A stretch of 64,000 nucleotides of DNA, taken from NCBI GenBank assembly GCA_032358165.1, contig JAALGY010000013.1:62001-126000 (forward strand), given 5' to 3'. The number at the start of each line of letters is the position of its first letter. The stretch's first letter is position 1. The position numbers and the translations under genes are program-made. This DNA is from Diplosphaera chodatii. Its lineage: Eukaryota > Chlorophyta > Trebouxiophyceae > Prasiolales > Stichococcaceae. Under the pieces are notes generated by a model. The model was given only the letters and a program-made list of their open reading frames with translations, did not search any database and was not told the origin of the DNA. Positions 1 through 10,334 of the stretch are shown one piece after another.

Positions 1-1873
1 TAGATGCAGGTACCTGGCTGAAGGGCGAGGCTGCAACACCTAAATTCTGGCCGATGCTCCAAGCACTGGCACTGGTGCTGACTGATGCATTGTGCTTGCG
101 CGCTCCCTGACTTGCGCCTATGATGACAGCACGCAGGTCATCATGCTGCAGGTGTATGAGGCACAAGCAAAGCGCCCAGAACTGGCGAACATCTGAACAG
201 GGCGGGAGCTGCTGCTCAGGTCCACACACTGACCTTTTGCGGATCTCGGGTCGGCTCGCTTACCTGAGTGCATCGGCTGGCCCTGTTGCTGACCCCAGGC
301 ACCGCTGGACCGTTTCTCCCCATTGGCTGACTGCCCTGCGGCAGCGGGGTTTGGCGGCGGCATGTCCAGAAAGTCGTTCAGCACGAAGTGTGCCACACGC
401 CACAGCCGTGCCATCGCCTGCAGATGTTTGTAACATCGGATATGCGCATCCCGCAGCAAAGACATGATGCCAGCACAGGTTACCATCGCATGTGACGCCG
501 CTTTTAGTGCGAACATTCAGCAAGAACTGCAGGGTATGTAACATCACCTTCTGCAGGTAGATCTGCAATGTGCGAGGCCTGGAGGCGATGAAGCCCAGGA
601 ACAGGCTCTGAGAGATCTGCACCAGCAGCGCGCCCTCGTCCATGGCCATGCAGGTGAGGCTGCGCGGCGCGTCTGCAGGGAATGACAACAGCGTTGACAT
701 GTTGGTGTCCTAGCCCGCCACTAGTTGGGCTAAAGCGAGCCAGGCTAATGGCACCTTGCAATCACTTGCAACAGACCTACCTGACGCCGCGAGCTCAGTG
801 TACAGCAAGCTGGATGACCAACACTCACCGTCGAGCACGTCCAGGTCGCCCACGGATTCGCCGGGGTGCAGCGTGTTGGTGTGGCGAGTCGCACCGTCTG
901 CACCCCGCAAGAACACGCCCAGCGCACCCTCCACCACTATATAGATGCCGCCCTCCGAGCTGTCGCCCGTCTCAAACAGCGTCTCGTGCGGCTCAAGCGC
1001 GACCTGTACAGGCACCAGGAGGATGCCCACAAATCAGCCATATAGTTGTTGAGTTCAAGACGAAGTGCTGTATGGTCTGTTGGTCTCGATAATGTAGTGC
1101 TGCAGCAGATGGTCATCATCCCACGGTCGCATTGCGTCACATGGTGCTTAAAGTGTCAGCCAGCGCACCAGCTGGGAGGCCTCGTACAGCTCTTGGGACT
1201 CCTTGAGGTCCAGGCATGCAAAGAACTTGGTCGTCCTGCAGGTACACTCGTCACGCTAATCGGCTCTGGGGTGGTCAACAACCAGTTCGCAGTCCCCACA
1301 AGTATGCTTGGCAGGGGCAACACTCACGCAAAGAAGTTGATGTGCCCCGTGTCCGACGAGTCGCTGCTATCCCAGGAGCAGGACTGCGCTCGCGGCCGCG
1401 CCTCTGCTGGTGGACTGCTGCCTCCTGCGCCGTCCGCTGCAAACACAGGAAATCCGATTGTTACCTAGCCTGTAGGCATGTGTTACGGAACCAGAGGATG
1501 CTTGCATGCGAGCATGTCAAGGCAAACGAACAGTAGTTTGCTGAAATACGTGTGTGCATGCAGCGAGCAACCCAATCGCTTACGGTTGTTATCCGTGACG
1601 GCATGCCCTGGACGCTTGGCCTTGTCCTGTGCTGACAGTGTCTCCCATGCCAAGGCCGTGCCGGGAGCCTTCTCCAGCGGCAGCGTCCCTGCGTGTGTCA
1701 GAGCAACAACACCTGACAGAGAGGTTGCTGATATCGTGCGTGCGCTCAGGTCAGGATGCAGATGCTGAATGACTTCCTTCTGCATGAGTCACTGCATGGT
1801 AGGGCACGCCCTCGCCTTCCGGTGTCAGCAGGCTGAGCCCACTCTGCTCCTCAATCCAAGCCGCCAGAGCTGC
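1..1873 (-). CDS. NTE-like (lyso)phospholipase, cyclic-nucleotide-binding part, partial
   Basis: Phase-compatible exons on the minus strand: 1793-1873, 1584-1764, 1328-1436, 1169-1235, 829-1003, 548-672, 264-417 and <1-192 (the last is weakest). The exons at 829-1003 and 548-672 encode a cyclic-nucleotide-binding domain (FETGDSSEGGIYIVVEGALG, then HPGESVGDLDVLDG), followed by RTLQIYLQK and MARLWRVAHFVLNDFLDMP. This domain plus helix order matches the first cNMP domain of neuropathy target esterase (NTE/PNPLA6 and fungal NTE1), which deacylate phosphatidylcholine and lysophosphatidylcholine at the ER. The patatin domain with its Ser-Asp dyad would lie left of the window, so catalysis is inferred only. 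The exon at 1328-1436 is Ser-rich and acidic, like NTE linkers. The true start and any N-terminal membrane helix lie above 1873 and were not fixed. A cNMP-regulated protein of another class is the main alternative. Confidence 0.55.
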
Positions 1874-3522
1874 CTGGATCGCCCTGGTTCATGTAGCCAC
1901 AGAGCAGTCAGAGGACGTTGTTTGCAGTATCAATGCTCCCAGCCCTCGCCGCATGCAAGCCATGAGCAGTCTCAAGCCGGCGTGCCTGCGAATCGAGCGA
2001 AGGGTGCGTGAAACAGAGCCACTGCACGCCTCGCTGGCGCCCAGGACCACCAGCACGCCGGCTGCCATGGCCGCCTTGCGCACTGCGGGCTGCGCATCCG
2101 TCAGCAGCATCTGCCGCAGGACGTCGCGGGCAGCCTCCACCCTCGACATGGCGGCACGCACAGGCGCTACCGCTCCCTATTGCGTTGAAACTCTGCATAC
2201 ATCACGCTGCACGAGCCGCTGCATTGTGACTCCTGCAGTGGGCACGCTGAGGTGTGCACTGCCTGTGCAGATAGTCCTGACATTTACCTGCCAGCCTCAA
2301 AAATTCAGCATCAATGATGCCGCGCAGACTAATTTCTCATCCGCAAGCGTATCTTTGCTTGGTCACCTGCCCACCCTGCCTGCTTCTCAGGTCGGCGTGA
2401 GACTCATGGGATTCCAGCTGTGTGCAGGGTTGAAAGTTCCTGCTGCCGATGTCACACAGACAGCCCACACCCACGATGCTGCATCGCTATCTACCTGAAA
2501 CTCATCTGACGGCTGCCATGCCTTTTTGGACTTGTGGATCGAGTGCTGAGACCTGAGAGGCCTGGCAGCAAGAATATGCCACAGGGTGGCTATTGCAATC
2601 CTCAGACGTGACTCAGCACGATGACATACACACTTCGGGGAATCTGCTCCATGCCGTAGTCCACCATGATTCTCATTGGGCACGAGGCACGTCTCTACTA
2701 CCGTGCAGGCGCCTGTTCCTCACACGGAATCAACCGCGGCCCGCAGCCACCGGCGGCAGCGCCCGTCTGAGGAAGTTGGCACGTGGCGTAGCTGCAGCCT
2801 ATGACAGTGGAAGGTCCACACGCTGCGAGCCAAGGCGCCCAGGCAGCCTGAGCGTACAACAGGACCCAGACCTGCTGCCAGGCCTGTGAGGTGAGCATGG
2901 CCGCTCGTCAGCCGCAGCGTGCACCCAGCTGCGTGTCCGCAGCTCTGCCAAAGCGTGTATGCGCGCCGCGGGGCTGTTCCCCGATGCCGTCCTGCCGCCT
3001 TCCCACAGACGTGTTGGCAAGGGTTGGGGGACGCCGCCTGCGGTGACGCCCCTGGTTGTCGGCTGCCGATCGCCGCCTCCCAGTGGCTTCCAATAGCCTC
3101 AGTGGTGGCACATGCGGCAGCAGCGGGCCCCAGGCGTGTGCTGACCGTCTTGGAAGGCACGCGGTTCTGTGGGCAGCACGCGCACCTCACCGGGCGGAGC
3201 ACGACACCCTTTTTGGCACACAGCCCCGGTCGCTCGACAACTGCCCAGTTGATAGACCCGTGCAAGACTTCAGCGCTCCGCCTGGCGCCCGGGCCTCGCC
3301 TGCAGACCCCACAGCTGCCGCCTACGTGCGTTGGTGGAGCTTTGTCACCAGGCCAGTGGGTGGCGTCAGCCCCTCGCGAGCACTCCGCACCGGCTACAAC
3401 GCTCGGACAGGGTCATAACTGGCTGTTTTGTGTAGCTCTTGCATGCTCATGACGTCTCCGTTGTTTCTTTGCCGCCAGGTGGCCACCTTTCCGTGGGTAC
3501 TTACCTGAGGCAGCCTCCGGCC
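1874..3522. other. Unresolved 5' region of the NTE-like gene / upstream region of the next gene
   Basis: Minus-strand stretches here look coding but could not be chained by phase. One at about 2041-2160 reads VRKAAMAAGVLVVLGASEA in one frame, one at about 2600-2680 reads MVDYGMEQIPRSVYVIVLSH, and one at about 2760-2890 is hydrophobic (WQQVWVLLYAQAAWAPWLAA), as expected for an N-terminal membrane helix of an NTE-like protein. The rest would be introns plus the shared 5' region of two divergent genes. No confident start codon or TATA box was found. Confidence 0.3.
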
Positions 3523-4342
3523 ATGTCGCGGAGCGAGGCCGACATGGGCAGCGGCGCCTGGAACGGCATGATGCCCAGCGGCAACGGAATGCCCTTCATG
3601 CCGGGGCTGTTCGGCCCGAATGGTGCCCCAGATCCCGCCGCCATCGCTGCGGCGTATGCGCAGCTGCAGCAGCAGTCCTTCATGGCACAGCAGGGCGGCC
3701 AGGGCCGCGGCCGCTACGGCGGCCGGGCCACCTACCCGCCGGACCGCAGCGGCATCAAGAAGTGCGGTCACTGCCAGGTATGAGCCTCAATCGCCTCCAT
3801 TGGCAGAGAGTATGCGTCAGCAAGCGAGACCGTCCTTGGCTTCCTTGGACCCCAGGTTTGCGTTTCATGCATTGACAGTACAGCTTCTCGCGCGCAGTCG
3901 ATGAAGCCATGCGTGGAGTTCTCGGCCGACACCTCCCGCGGCGACGGGCTGCGCGGGTGGTGCAAGATGTGCGAGGCGGAGGCCCGCTCCACCCGCTACA
4001 AAAAGCGCAAGGCCGCAGCACAGCAGGCGGCTGCAAACCGCCGCCGGTGAGCCTTGATCTTCTTGACATCCTGCTGATATGTGCTCAGCTGTCTGTGCTG
4101 CTGTGTGGCTGTTCAGCGGTCGGTGTGCAGTGTTCACCTACTACGCCTGTCAGTGCCAGTGCTGCCGATCATTTGAGGATGCACGTTGACATGCAACAGG
4201 TTTGAGATGCCGCTGGGCGGCATGTTCTGGAACAACGGCCAGGGCGAGGGCTCGCAGGACGGGCAGCAGCCCATGGGCGGCCCGCAGCTGGGCAATATGG
4301 ACCCGCAGGCGATGCAGCAGCAGCTGCTGGCAATGCTGGCGT

Positions 4343-4387
<45 letters not shown>

Positions 4388-5795
4388 GCGGCAACCAGCA
4401 CGGCCACAACGGCAACGGCCACGCCCTCGCGAAGCAGTACAGCGGCTCCGCCTTCACCGCCGTCGGCCGCAGCGGCGGTGAGGACATCCGGGCAGCGGCC
4501 TTCGCCGCCGCCAACGGCCATGCCAACGGCGGGTCCAAGGGGTCCGGCACCCCCTCAGACATCTCCGGAGGCTCGCCCACCACGTCCGACAGCGGCAACT
4601 CTGCTATGGAACGCTTCAAGAAGCAGCGCATCGGCGGCGTGCCTCCCTGCAGTGATGCTACCACCGCAGGGTGGGCGGCCGGCAGCTCAGCAGCGGCAGT
4701 GGCGCTGCAGATGCAGCAGCTGCAGCAGCTGGCGGCCGCGCAGCAGCAGGCAACCGGCGGCAGGCCGCCCAACATGCGGCGCGGCTCGCAGGACACCGAC
4801 GACTCGGCTGCCGCCATGGCGCTCGCCTTCGGACCCGCTGGCCTGCACCTGCCGCTGGGCGGCGTCGGCGGGCTGTCTGCAGCGCAGCACGCTGCCCTTG
4901 CACACGTGAGGCGCCGTGGCTGTGCATGCTGCACCCTGCGTAGCCACCTTTGTGTAACCGCAGCTTCGGCAGCTGGCTGGTGCGACTTGCATGTTGCTGT
5001 TGGTCTGCTTCGCTGGCAGGGTGTGCGAACGATGTTCAGGTTCGCTTTGTCCGCTGTGCAGGCACGGCCACAGGGAGGGCCGCTGCCACCGCAGGAGGTG
5101 CATGTGCCCAAGCGCAAGCGCACCTGCGCTGCCGGGCCGTCGCTGGACATACAGCCCGGGCCCGCCCCGAACGGCCTGTCCACTGTGCCCAAGGTGCACT
5201 CCTTTTGCCCTCGAACTTCACTGCCGGTCTGTCAGCATTAACGCAGAACAACTTGACACAAGGCGACAAGCAACTGGCAGGCTGCCTGCTCACAGCTCAG
5301 GAATGCTGAACATGGTCTCTGACACCTTGCAATGCGACGCAGAGCACCAAGTACCGCGGCATGGAGGACCTGTCTGCGCTGCCGGGCGTGGCGCGCAAGC
5401 CGGTGGCACGCAAGGCGGCTGCAGTGAAGCAGCCGGAGGTGGTGCAGTGGGCGAGCCGCATGATGGCGACGCTGCTGCTGGCGCGCGCGGCCGCCACTTC
5501 AGGCTGCCCCCTCGCACTCCCCCTGCCGCCTCAGCCGGTGGCCAAGACAGCCGCCAAGCCGACGCCAGCGGCTGATGCGGCGCCGGCGAACGGGACGGTT
5601 TCAGGGGTGACTGAGGCACCGGCGGCCCACGATGCAGTTCCCACACGCCCTGACGATGCTGCCAAGGATGAGCCAATTGCAGCGGATGCCGCTGCACAGT
5701 CAGAAGCCGCTGCACGGCCTGCAGCTGCAGAGCCAGCAGCGCCCGTGGTCGCTGCAGCACCGCCGGTCACAGGGGCGCCTGCCGCTGACAGATAG
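3523..5795 (+). CDS. Gln-rich nuclear-type protein with a Cys4 ribbon; function unknown
   Basis: Five exons fit by phase: 3523-3777, 3898-4046, 4200-4905, 5062-5193 and 5343-5795 (about 564 aa). The N-terminus is Gly/Met/Gln-rich. Residues around 80-130 hold a CxxC...CxxC ribbon (KKCGHCQ, then RGDGLRGWCKMCEAEA) followed by a basic run (RYKKRK); the spacing and the RGDGL-type loop resemble small HNH/zinc-ribbon modules, although no catalytic His-Asn pair is evident. The third exon carries a pure CAG14 polyglutamine tract, then Ser/Ala/Gln-rich sequence. A basic VPKRKR motif later could act as a nuclear signal. The C-terminal 80 residues are Ala/Pro-rich. The composition suggests a transcriptional or RNA-associated factor, but I recognise no DNA-binding family. 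The ATG at 3523 is the first in frame; the upstream frame opens only at a TTG. Confidence 0.7.
4345..4386 (+). repeat. CAG14 trinucleotide repeat (polyglutamine)
   Basis: Fourteen uninterrupted CAG codons encode a run of 14 Gln inside the third exon of the Gln-rich protein. No CAA interruptions are present, so the tract is prone to length change. Confidence 0.97.
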
Positions 5796-6963
5796 GCACC
5801 AGAGCCACCACCAGTGTATGAGTGCAGTCACACATAGTGAAGCATCTGTGTGCAGAGCGGCCGTGCTCACAGGAAGTCGGGCAGTCGGGAAGGATGTCGT
5901 TTGTCTGCAGCATGAAGTACGGATTGTCATGAAGGACTTTCGAAGTATGCGATGTCGCCTGACGAAGTTAGAAGAAGAACGTACCATCAGTGCACGTATC
6001 GACCAGGAGTTTGCAGTGCTTGTTTGTGGCGTGTGCGATGTTAGGCGACTCGAGTAGCTGCCGGAGGCTATGAACGAAGTCTGCATGCTTGGGGGTGTTT
6101 GGAAGTATCTGACAAAGACATATATAATATGTTGAAGTGAATGCAACACAACAGCTGAGGTGAAGCGTGTGGATGCCCTGGAGGTGTGGCAACACCTGGA
6201 CCTATGCTGAAATGAGGCCACTGGCACACCCCTATCAATTGAAAGCCCCTTTTACACCCTGTCAGATCGCGTCATCCACCACAGTCGTGCCGCAGAGGCC
6301 TGTCCAAACCGCACCCATCCCTATTCCGCCTCCATACCGCAGCCTCCTCGCGGAACAACAAATCAGCACTTTCCACTAGAACCATTCCATTTGTGCAGCG
6401 TGCTGAGTTGGGTGGCAGAAGAAACAAGCAGTTCAGCTACATCCGTCGTCCTCGCTGCCAAGGTGGGTGCAGTTTCGGAGCGCTTCATTCTTGGTGCTTG
6501 TCTTTCAGGTGCACACATCATGTAAAGCTTACTTCTCCCGCTTTGGGGTCGCATATGCGTGATGCACGGCACTTGGTCACAGCCTAAGGACGTTTGAACA
6601 CGTCACTGGCGCTCGCAGCTCTTGTTTTGCTGCTGCAAAACGATCGAGCAAGATCGGACAGTCATGCTGGAGACACTAATTGCCTTTGGCAACGTCTCAA
6701 TGGTGCCGCATCAGTCCTTTGCGAAACTCCGACACGTGCACTGATAGGTCCTTGGCCGCCTCAGCGTGTTGCCATCCACTGCGGCATCGGCGTCCGAGCA
6801 TTGAAGCACTGTACGATACCGTCTTGAGAGGGGCTCACACCTGTTGCTGGTGTCGTGGGTGTGGGGGTCATGCTGCGCATGCTTATGTACATGTTGTGGC
6901 CAAACACGCTTGGCTGCTGAGGCGAATGCCATTGTGTACTTGATTTGCAGGTTCGTCGCCACC
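5796..6963. other. Intergenic region and probable 5'UTR intron of the HIR gene
   Basis: No open frame here has coding character. An AT-rich TATA-like stretch (TATATAATAT) lies at 6121-6130 and is the best promoter candidate for the HIR gene. A pyrimidine-poor but usable acceptor (TTTGCAG) ends at 6950, 13 bases before the HIR start codon, suggesting an intron in the 5'UTR. Confidence 0.35.
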
Positions 6964-9180
6964 ATGTTCTTCACCTGCGTGGACCAGGCCAACCTGGCCG
7001 TGGTTGAGCAGTTTGGCAAGTTCAACCGCATCGCGCAGCCTGGTGCGTGCCGTCAGCACTCCATCCCTGTGCAGCTCTGAAGCGTTCCGAGGCACTATCT
7101 CATGCGGTGCTTTGAGCTCAATGTGCTGCGCAGTGATAATGTCGTCTGCGGCGCCGCAGGTTTCAACTGCGTCTGCTGCTGCCTGGGGTATGCCGTGCGG
7201 GGCAAGGTCAGCCTGCGGGTGCAGCAGCTGGACGTCCTGTGTGACACGAAGACCAAGGACAACGTCTTCGTGCAGCTGCAGGTGCCGAGGCTGCATGGGC
7301 TGCTGTGGGCCCATCGTGGTGCACATGCCATGTCAGGAGGTGCCGCCCTCTGGTCAGGCGCAGCCGTGCCCGAGGTGCCCACTTGCAGCCAGCTGGTGTT
7401 GCGATGCGCAGGTGTCGGTACAGTACCAGGTAGTGAAGGAGGCCGTGTACGATGCCTTTTACAAGCTGACCGACTCCAGGACGCAGATCACGAGCTACGG
7501 TGAGATGCAGATTGTGTGTGTACTGCATGCTTGAGGTATACTTCTTGTTCTGCTGGAAGTTGGTGCCTGCTTCAGCTAACAATCAAACCAACCCTGCTTT
7601 CGTCCCTTGCAGTGTTCGACAACGTGAGGAGCAACGTGCCACACATGCTGCTGGATGACGTGTTCACCGCCAAGGAGGAGATTGCAACTTCCGTTAAGGA
7701 GGAGCTGGTGTGTTTGACTTGTGCATCTGCACTGTCACCAGTGGGCTGTTGTAGGCAATCACCTCGGTCCTATCTCGCAGCTGCTGGTCACCATCAAGCG
7801 GTGCTGCACGCCCTTGTTGCATGTTCACATCACCACCCTGAGGCATCTGCTGAACGCTTCTGTGCTTGCTCCTGTGCAGAGCAAGGCCATGTCGTCGTAT
7901 GGCTACTCCATCGTCCAGGTGCTGGTCACCGACATCCTGCCCGACCAGAAGGTCCGCAATGCCATGAACGAGATCAACGCCGCCTCGCGCCTCAGGTACA
8001 TCAGCATGTTGTGTCCACTTTGTTCTGTATTTAGACTGTGAGGTGTTTACCATCCGATCGTCCTGACACCAACACGATGTGCTGCTTCAGGCTGGGGTGT
8101 AGCAACGTGTGTTTGTCTCAAGCATACCTCTCTGGTCTCATGCAATAGCTGCATGACACGACGATGGAGCTTCTGGTCTGGGTGTGTGCTTGCGTGTGTG
8201 CACTCAGCCTATGTCCGTTTGTCGTGCAGGGTGGCGGCAGTGGAGAAGGCCGAGGCAGCCAAGATCAACGTGGTCAAGGCTGCTGAGGCCGATGCCGAGG
8301 CCAAGTTCCTGCAGGGCCAGGTGTGTGCATGCACCCTACTAGCGATCTGGTGTGCCAGTCGCCGTACCTGCATGCAGTTCCTGCAGTGCTGGGCTTGTGT
8401 AAAAGGGTGTGTCACGGACATGCAGGTTTGCGAGCGCCGTGTTTGCTGCCTTGCCATATTGCTGCTCAGTATGGCTCCTGATGTGCGGTGCAGGGTATCG
8501 CACGGCAGCGGCAGGCGATTGTGAATGGCCTGCGCGAGAGTGTGGTGCAGTTCTCAGAGCAGGTCAACGATATCTCAAGGTATGATGCATGGTGGCTGCT
8601 GTGCCAAGTCACCCTACTGATCTGAGTATGGATTTGGAGTCTGATATCCCGCAGCAGCTTGACACAATCAGCACGTTCAGATCTATGATCACACCGACAT
8701 GTTGGTTCTTTGCAGCAACGACGTGCTCTCGCTGCTGCTTGTCACACAGTAAGTACAGTGTGGGAAACCTTTACCAAGTGCAACCCTTTTGCATGTGTGT
8801 ATTGGAACACTAGTGAAACACACTGCTGGAGGGTTGACCTTCTCGCTCCTGGTGTCTTCACAGGTACTTTGACACACTCAAGGTGATCACAGAAGCACGG
8901 GATGCCAACATCGGGCATTCCTCTGCCATGATTCCCCTGCCAGATTCTGATCACTGTCGGCCTGTACTGAGGTCATGTTGCATGTACAGATGGCTTGTAC
9001 TCTTGCTGATGATCTTACACCCCAGCGCCAATGAACACGCAGGAGCTGGGAGCAAATGGCCGGACCAACACGGTGTTCCTGCCACACACGCCTGCTGGTG
9101 TGTCGGATGTGGCTGCGCAGATCCGTGCGGGCGTGATGCAGGGCGAGGCAGGCGTCGCCGCTGCTTTGACTCAGCGCTGA
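6964..9180 (+). CDS. HIR: Hypersensitive-induced-response (HIR) type SPFH/prohibitin-domain protein
   Basis: Ten exons: 6964-7042, 7160-7281, 7412-7499, 7613-7707, 7880-7995, 8230-8320, 8494-8579, 8716-8748, 8864-8882 and 9043-9180, giving 288 aa, the usual HIR length. Diagnostic stretches are [56 protein letters not shown] and [12 protein letters not shown], then a coiled-coil [20 protein letters not shown] and the tail [23 protein letters not shown] proteins form oligomeric scaffolds in plasma-membrane microdomains and are linked in plants to immune receptors and cell death; in algae the role is unclear. The ATG has a Kozak-like GCCACC context. The N-terminus lacks the MG myristoylation start of plant HIRs but has a Cys cluster ([10 protein letters not shown]) that could be palmitoylated. 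The last acceptor must be the AG at 9042, because the AG at 9025 would bring in a stop. Confidence 0.93.
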
Positions 9181-10334
9181 TCTAGGGCTGGAGCAGAAAT
9201 GCAGGGAGTAAGCAGCAGAGTCCTGCTGCCGGTCCTCTTCGTATCTGTGGCAGAGCCAAGTCAAACACGGTGCTGCTCCGCTGGCGGGTTTTCGGCAGAG
9301 GAGCAGGTAGCCTGAACGGGTGGCTGCAGCCAGCCATGCTGCTGGCCGGCTCAATAATTGTCAGGAACTGCTGGCAAGTGTGTCCAGAGAATCGCAACTG
9401 TCAAGCAGCTGCTGCTGCGACCTCTGCCTCGAAAAGTGTCAATGTAGTCCGGTTTGCAGCCTGTGAGGCGGTTATGAGAACATCATCAAGTGACCTAAGC
9501 GCACACAGTTGATGATATCATGCCCCAAATCTAATGCGATGGGCACTGTTTTCCTGGTTTAGCAATGCAGCTATATTGTTTGACTGGTATTTTGCTTCCT
9601 GCTGATGTGAGCGGTATTCTCACATGCTTGTACTTGTGCACCCGGTGCTTCACAGCTTCTAGCAACCTTCAGCGGGCTGGAACAACCATTGGCGTACTCT
9701 TGTAAACTGCATCAGTTATCAACCAGCATTCCAATGAGTCCAACAATGCTGTGCAAGTTTGTCGAAAATCGCATTGTTTGAACACCAAGGTATACCGTTT
9801 ACGTAATCTGAGGAAAAGGTTCAGCGGGCAGGAATCTTTCAGCATGTCTTCGGTCGTCCCTCGCTCCCCAGTAAGCTCAACAATCACTGATCAACATTGG
9901 CAACCAGCAGCAGGGACGACGGGCAGGCCATTCATGTGTGTGGCGGCGGCGCCAGCGGGATGCGCACCAGCGCCGGCACCGGCCAAACCTGTGGCGGGCG
10001 GAATGCAGGTGCTTGCAGCTCCATCTCGATGGGTCCTGGACAACATATTGCTACAGCAATCCAGATTTGAGCAACGTTGGACAGCACATCGTGGTGCCAG
10101 GCCTGTAAATTCGAGGCGGGACGAGCCACCGCACTCGAGGGCACTGGGGTCGAGGCGGGCCACATACATACAGCCACATATGCAGGAACAGGAACAGAAG
10201 CAGAATGCGAAACATGCGAGCGGAAAAGGAGCAGAAAGGAGCAGAAAGGAGCAGAAGAAAAGAACAGAAAAGAACAAAGAAAGAGAAAGAAAAGAAAGGC
10301 TTGCCTTTCTCGGTTTTTCCTTTGGTCCCAATCA
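9181..10334. other. Convergent intergenic region with a purine-rich tract
   Basis: This lies between the stops of the HIR and ORANGE genes and should hold both 3'UTRs. A strand-asymmetric purine tract covers about 10221-10299, including repeated GCAGAAAGGA decamers. No supported gene is present. Confidence 0.5.

Noticed and set aside
4134..5192. Long minus-strand open frame (352 codons) rich in Cys, Ser and Pro.
   Set aside because: It is the mirror of the CAG-rich exon of the plus-strand gene; the poly-Cys run is the reverse of polyglutamine and there are no domains or splice logic.
9024..9042. Upstream acceptor AG (CCCCAG) for the last HIR exon.
   Set aside because: Its use gives a stop after two codons; the AG at 9042 restores the conserved tail.
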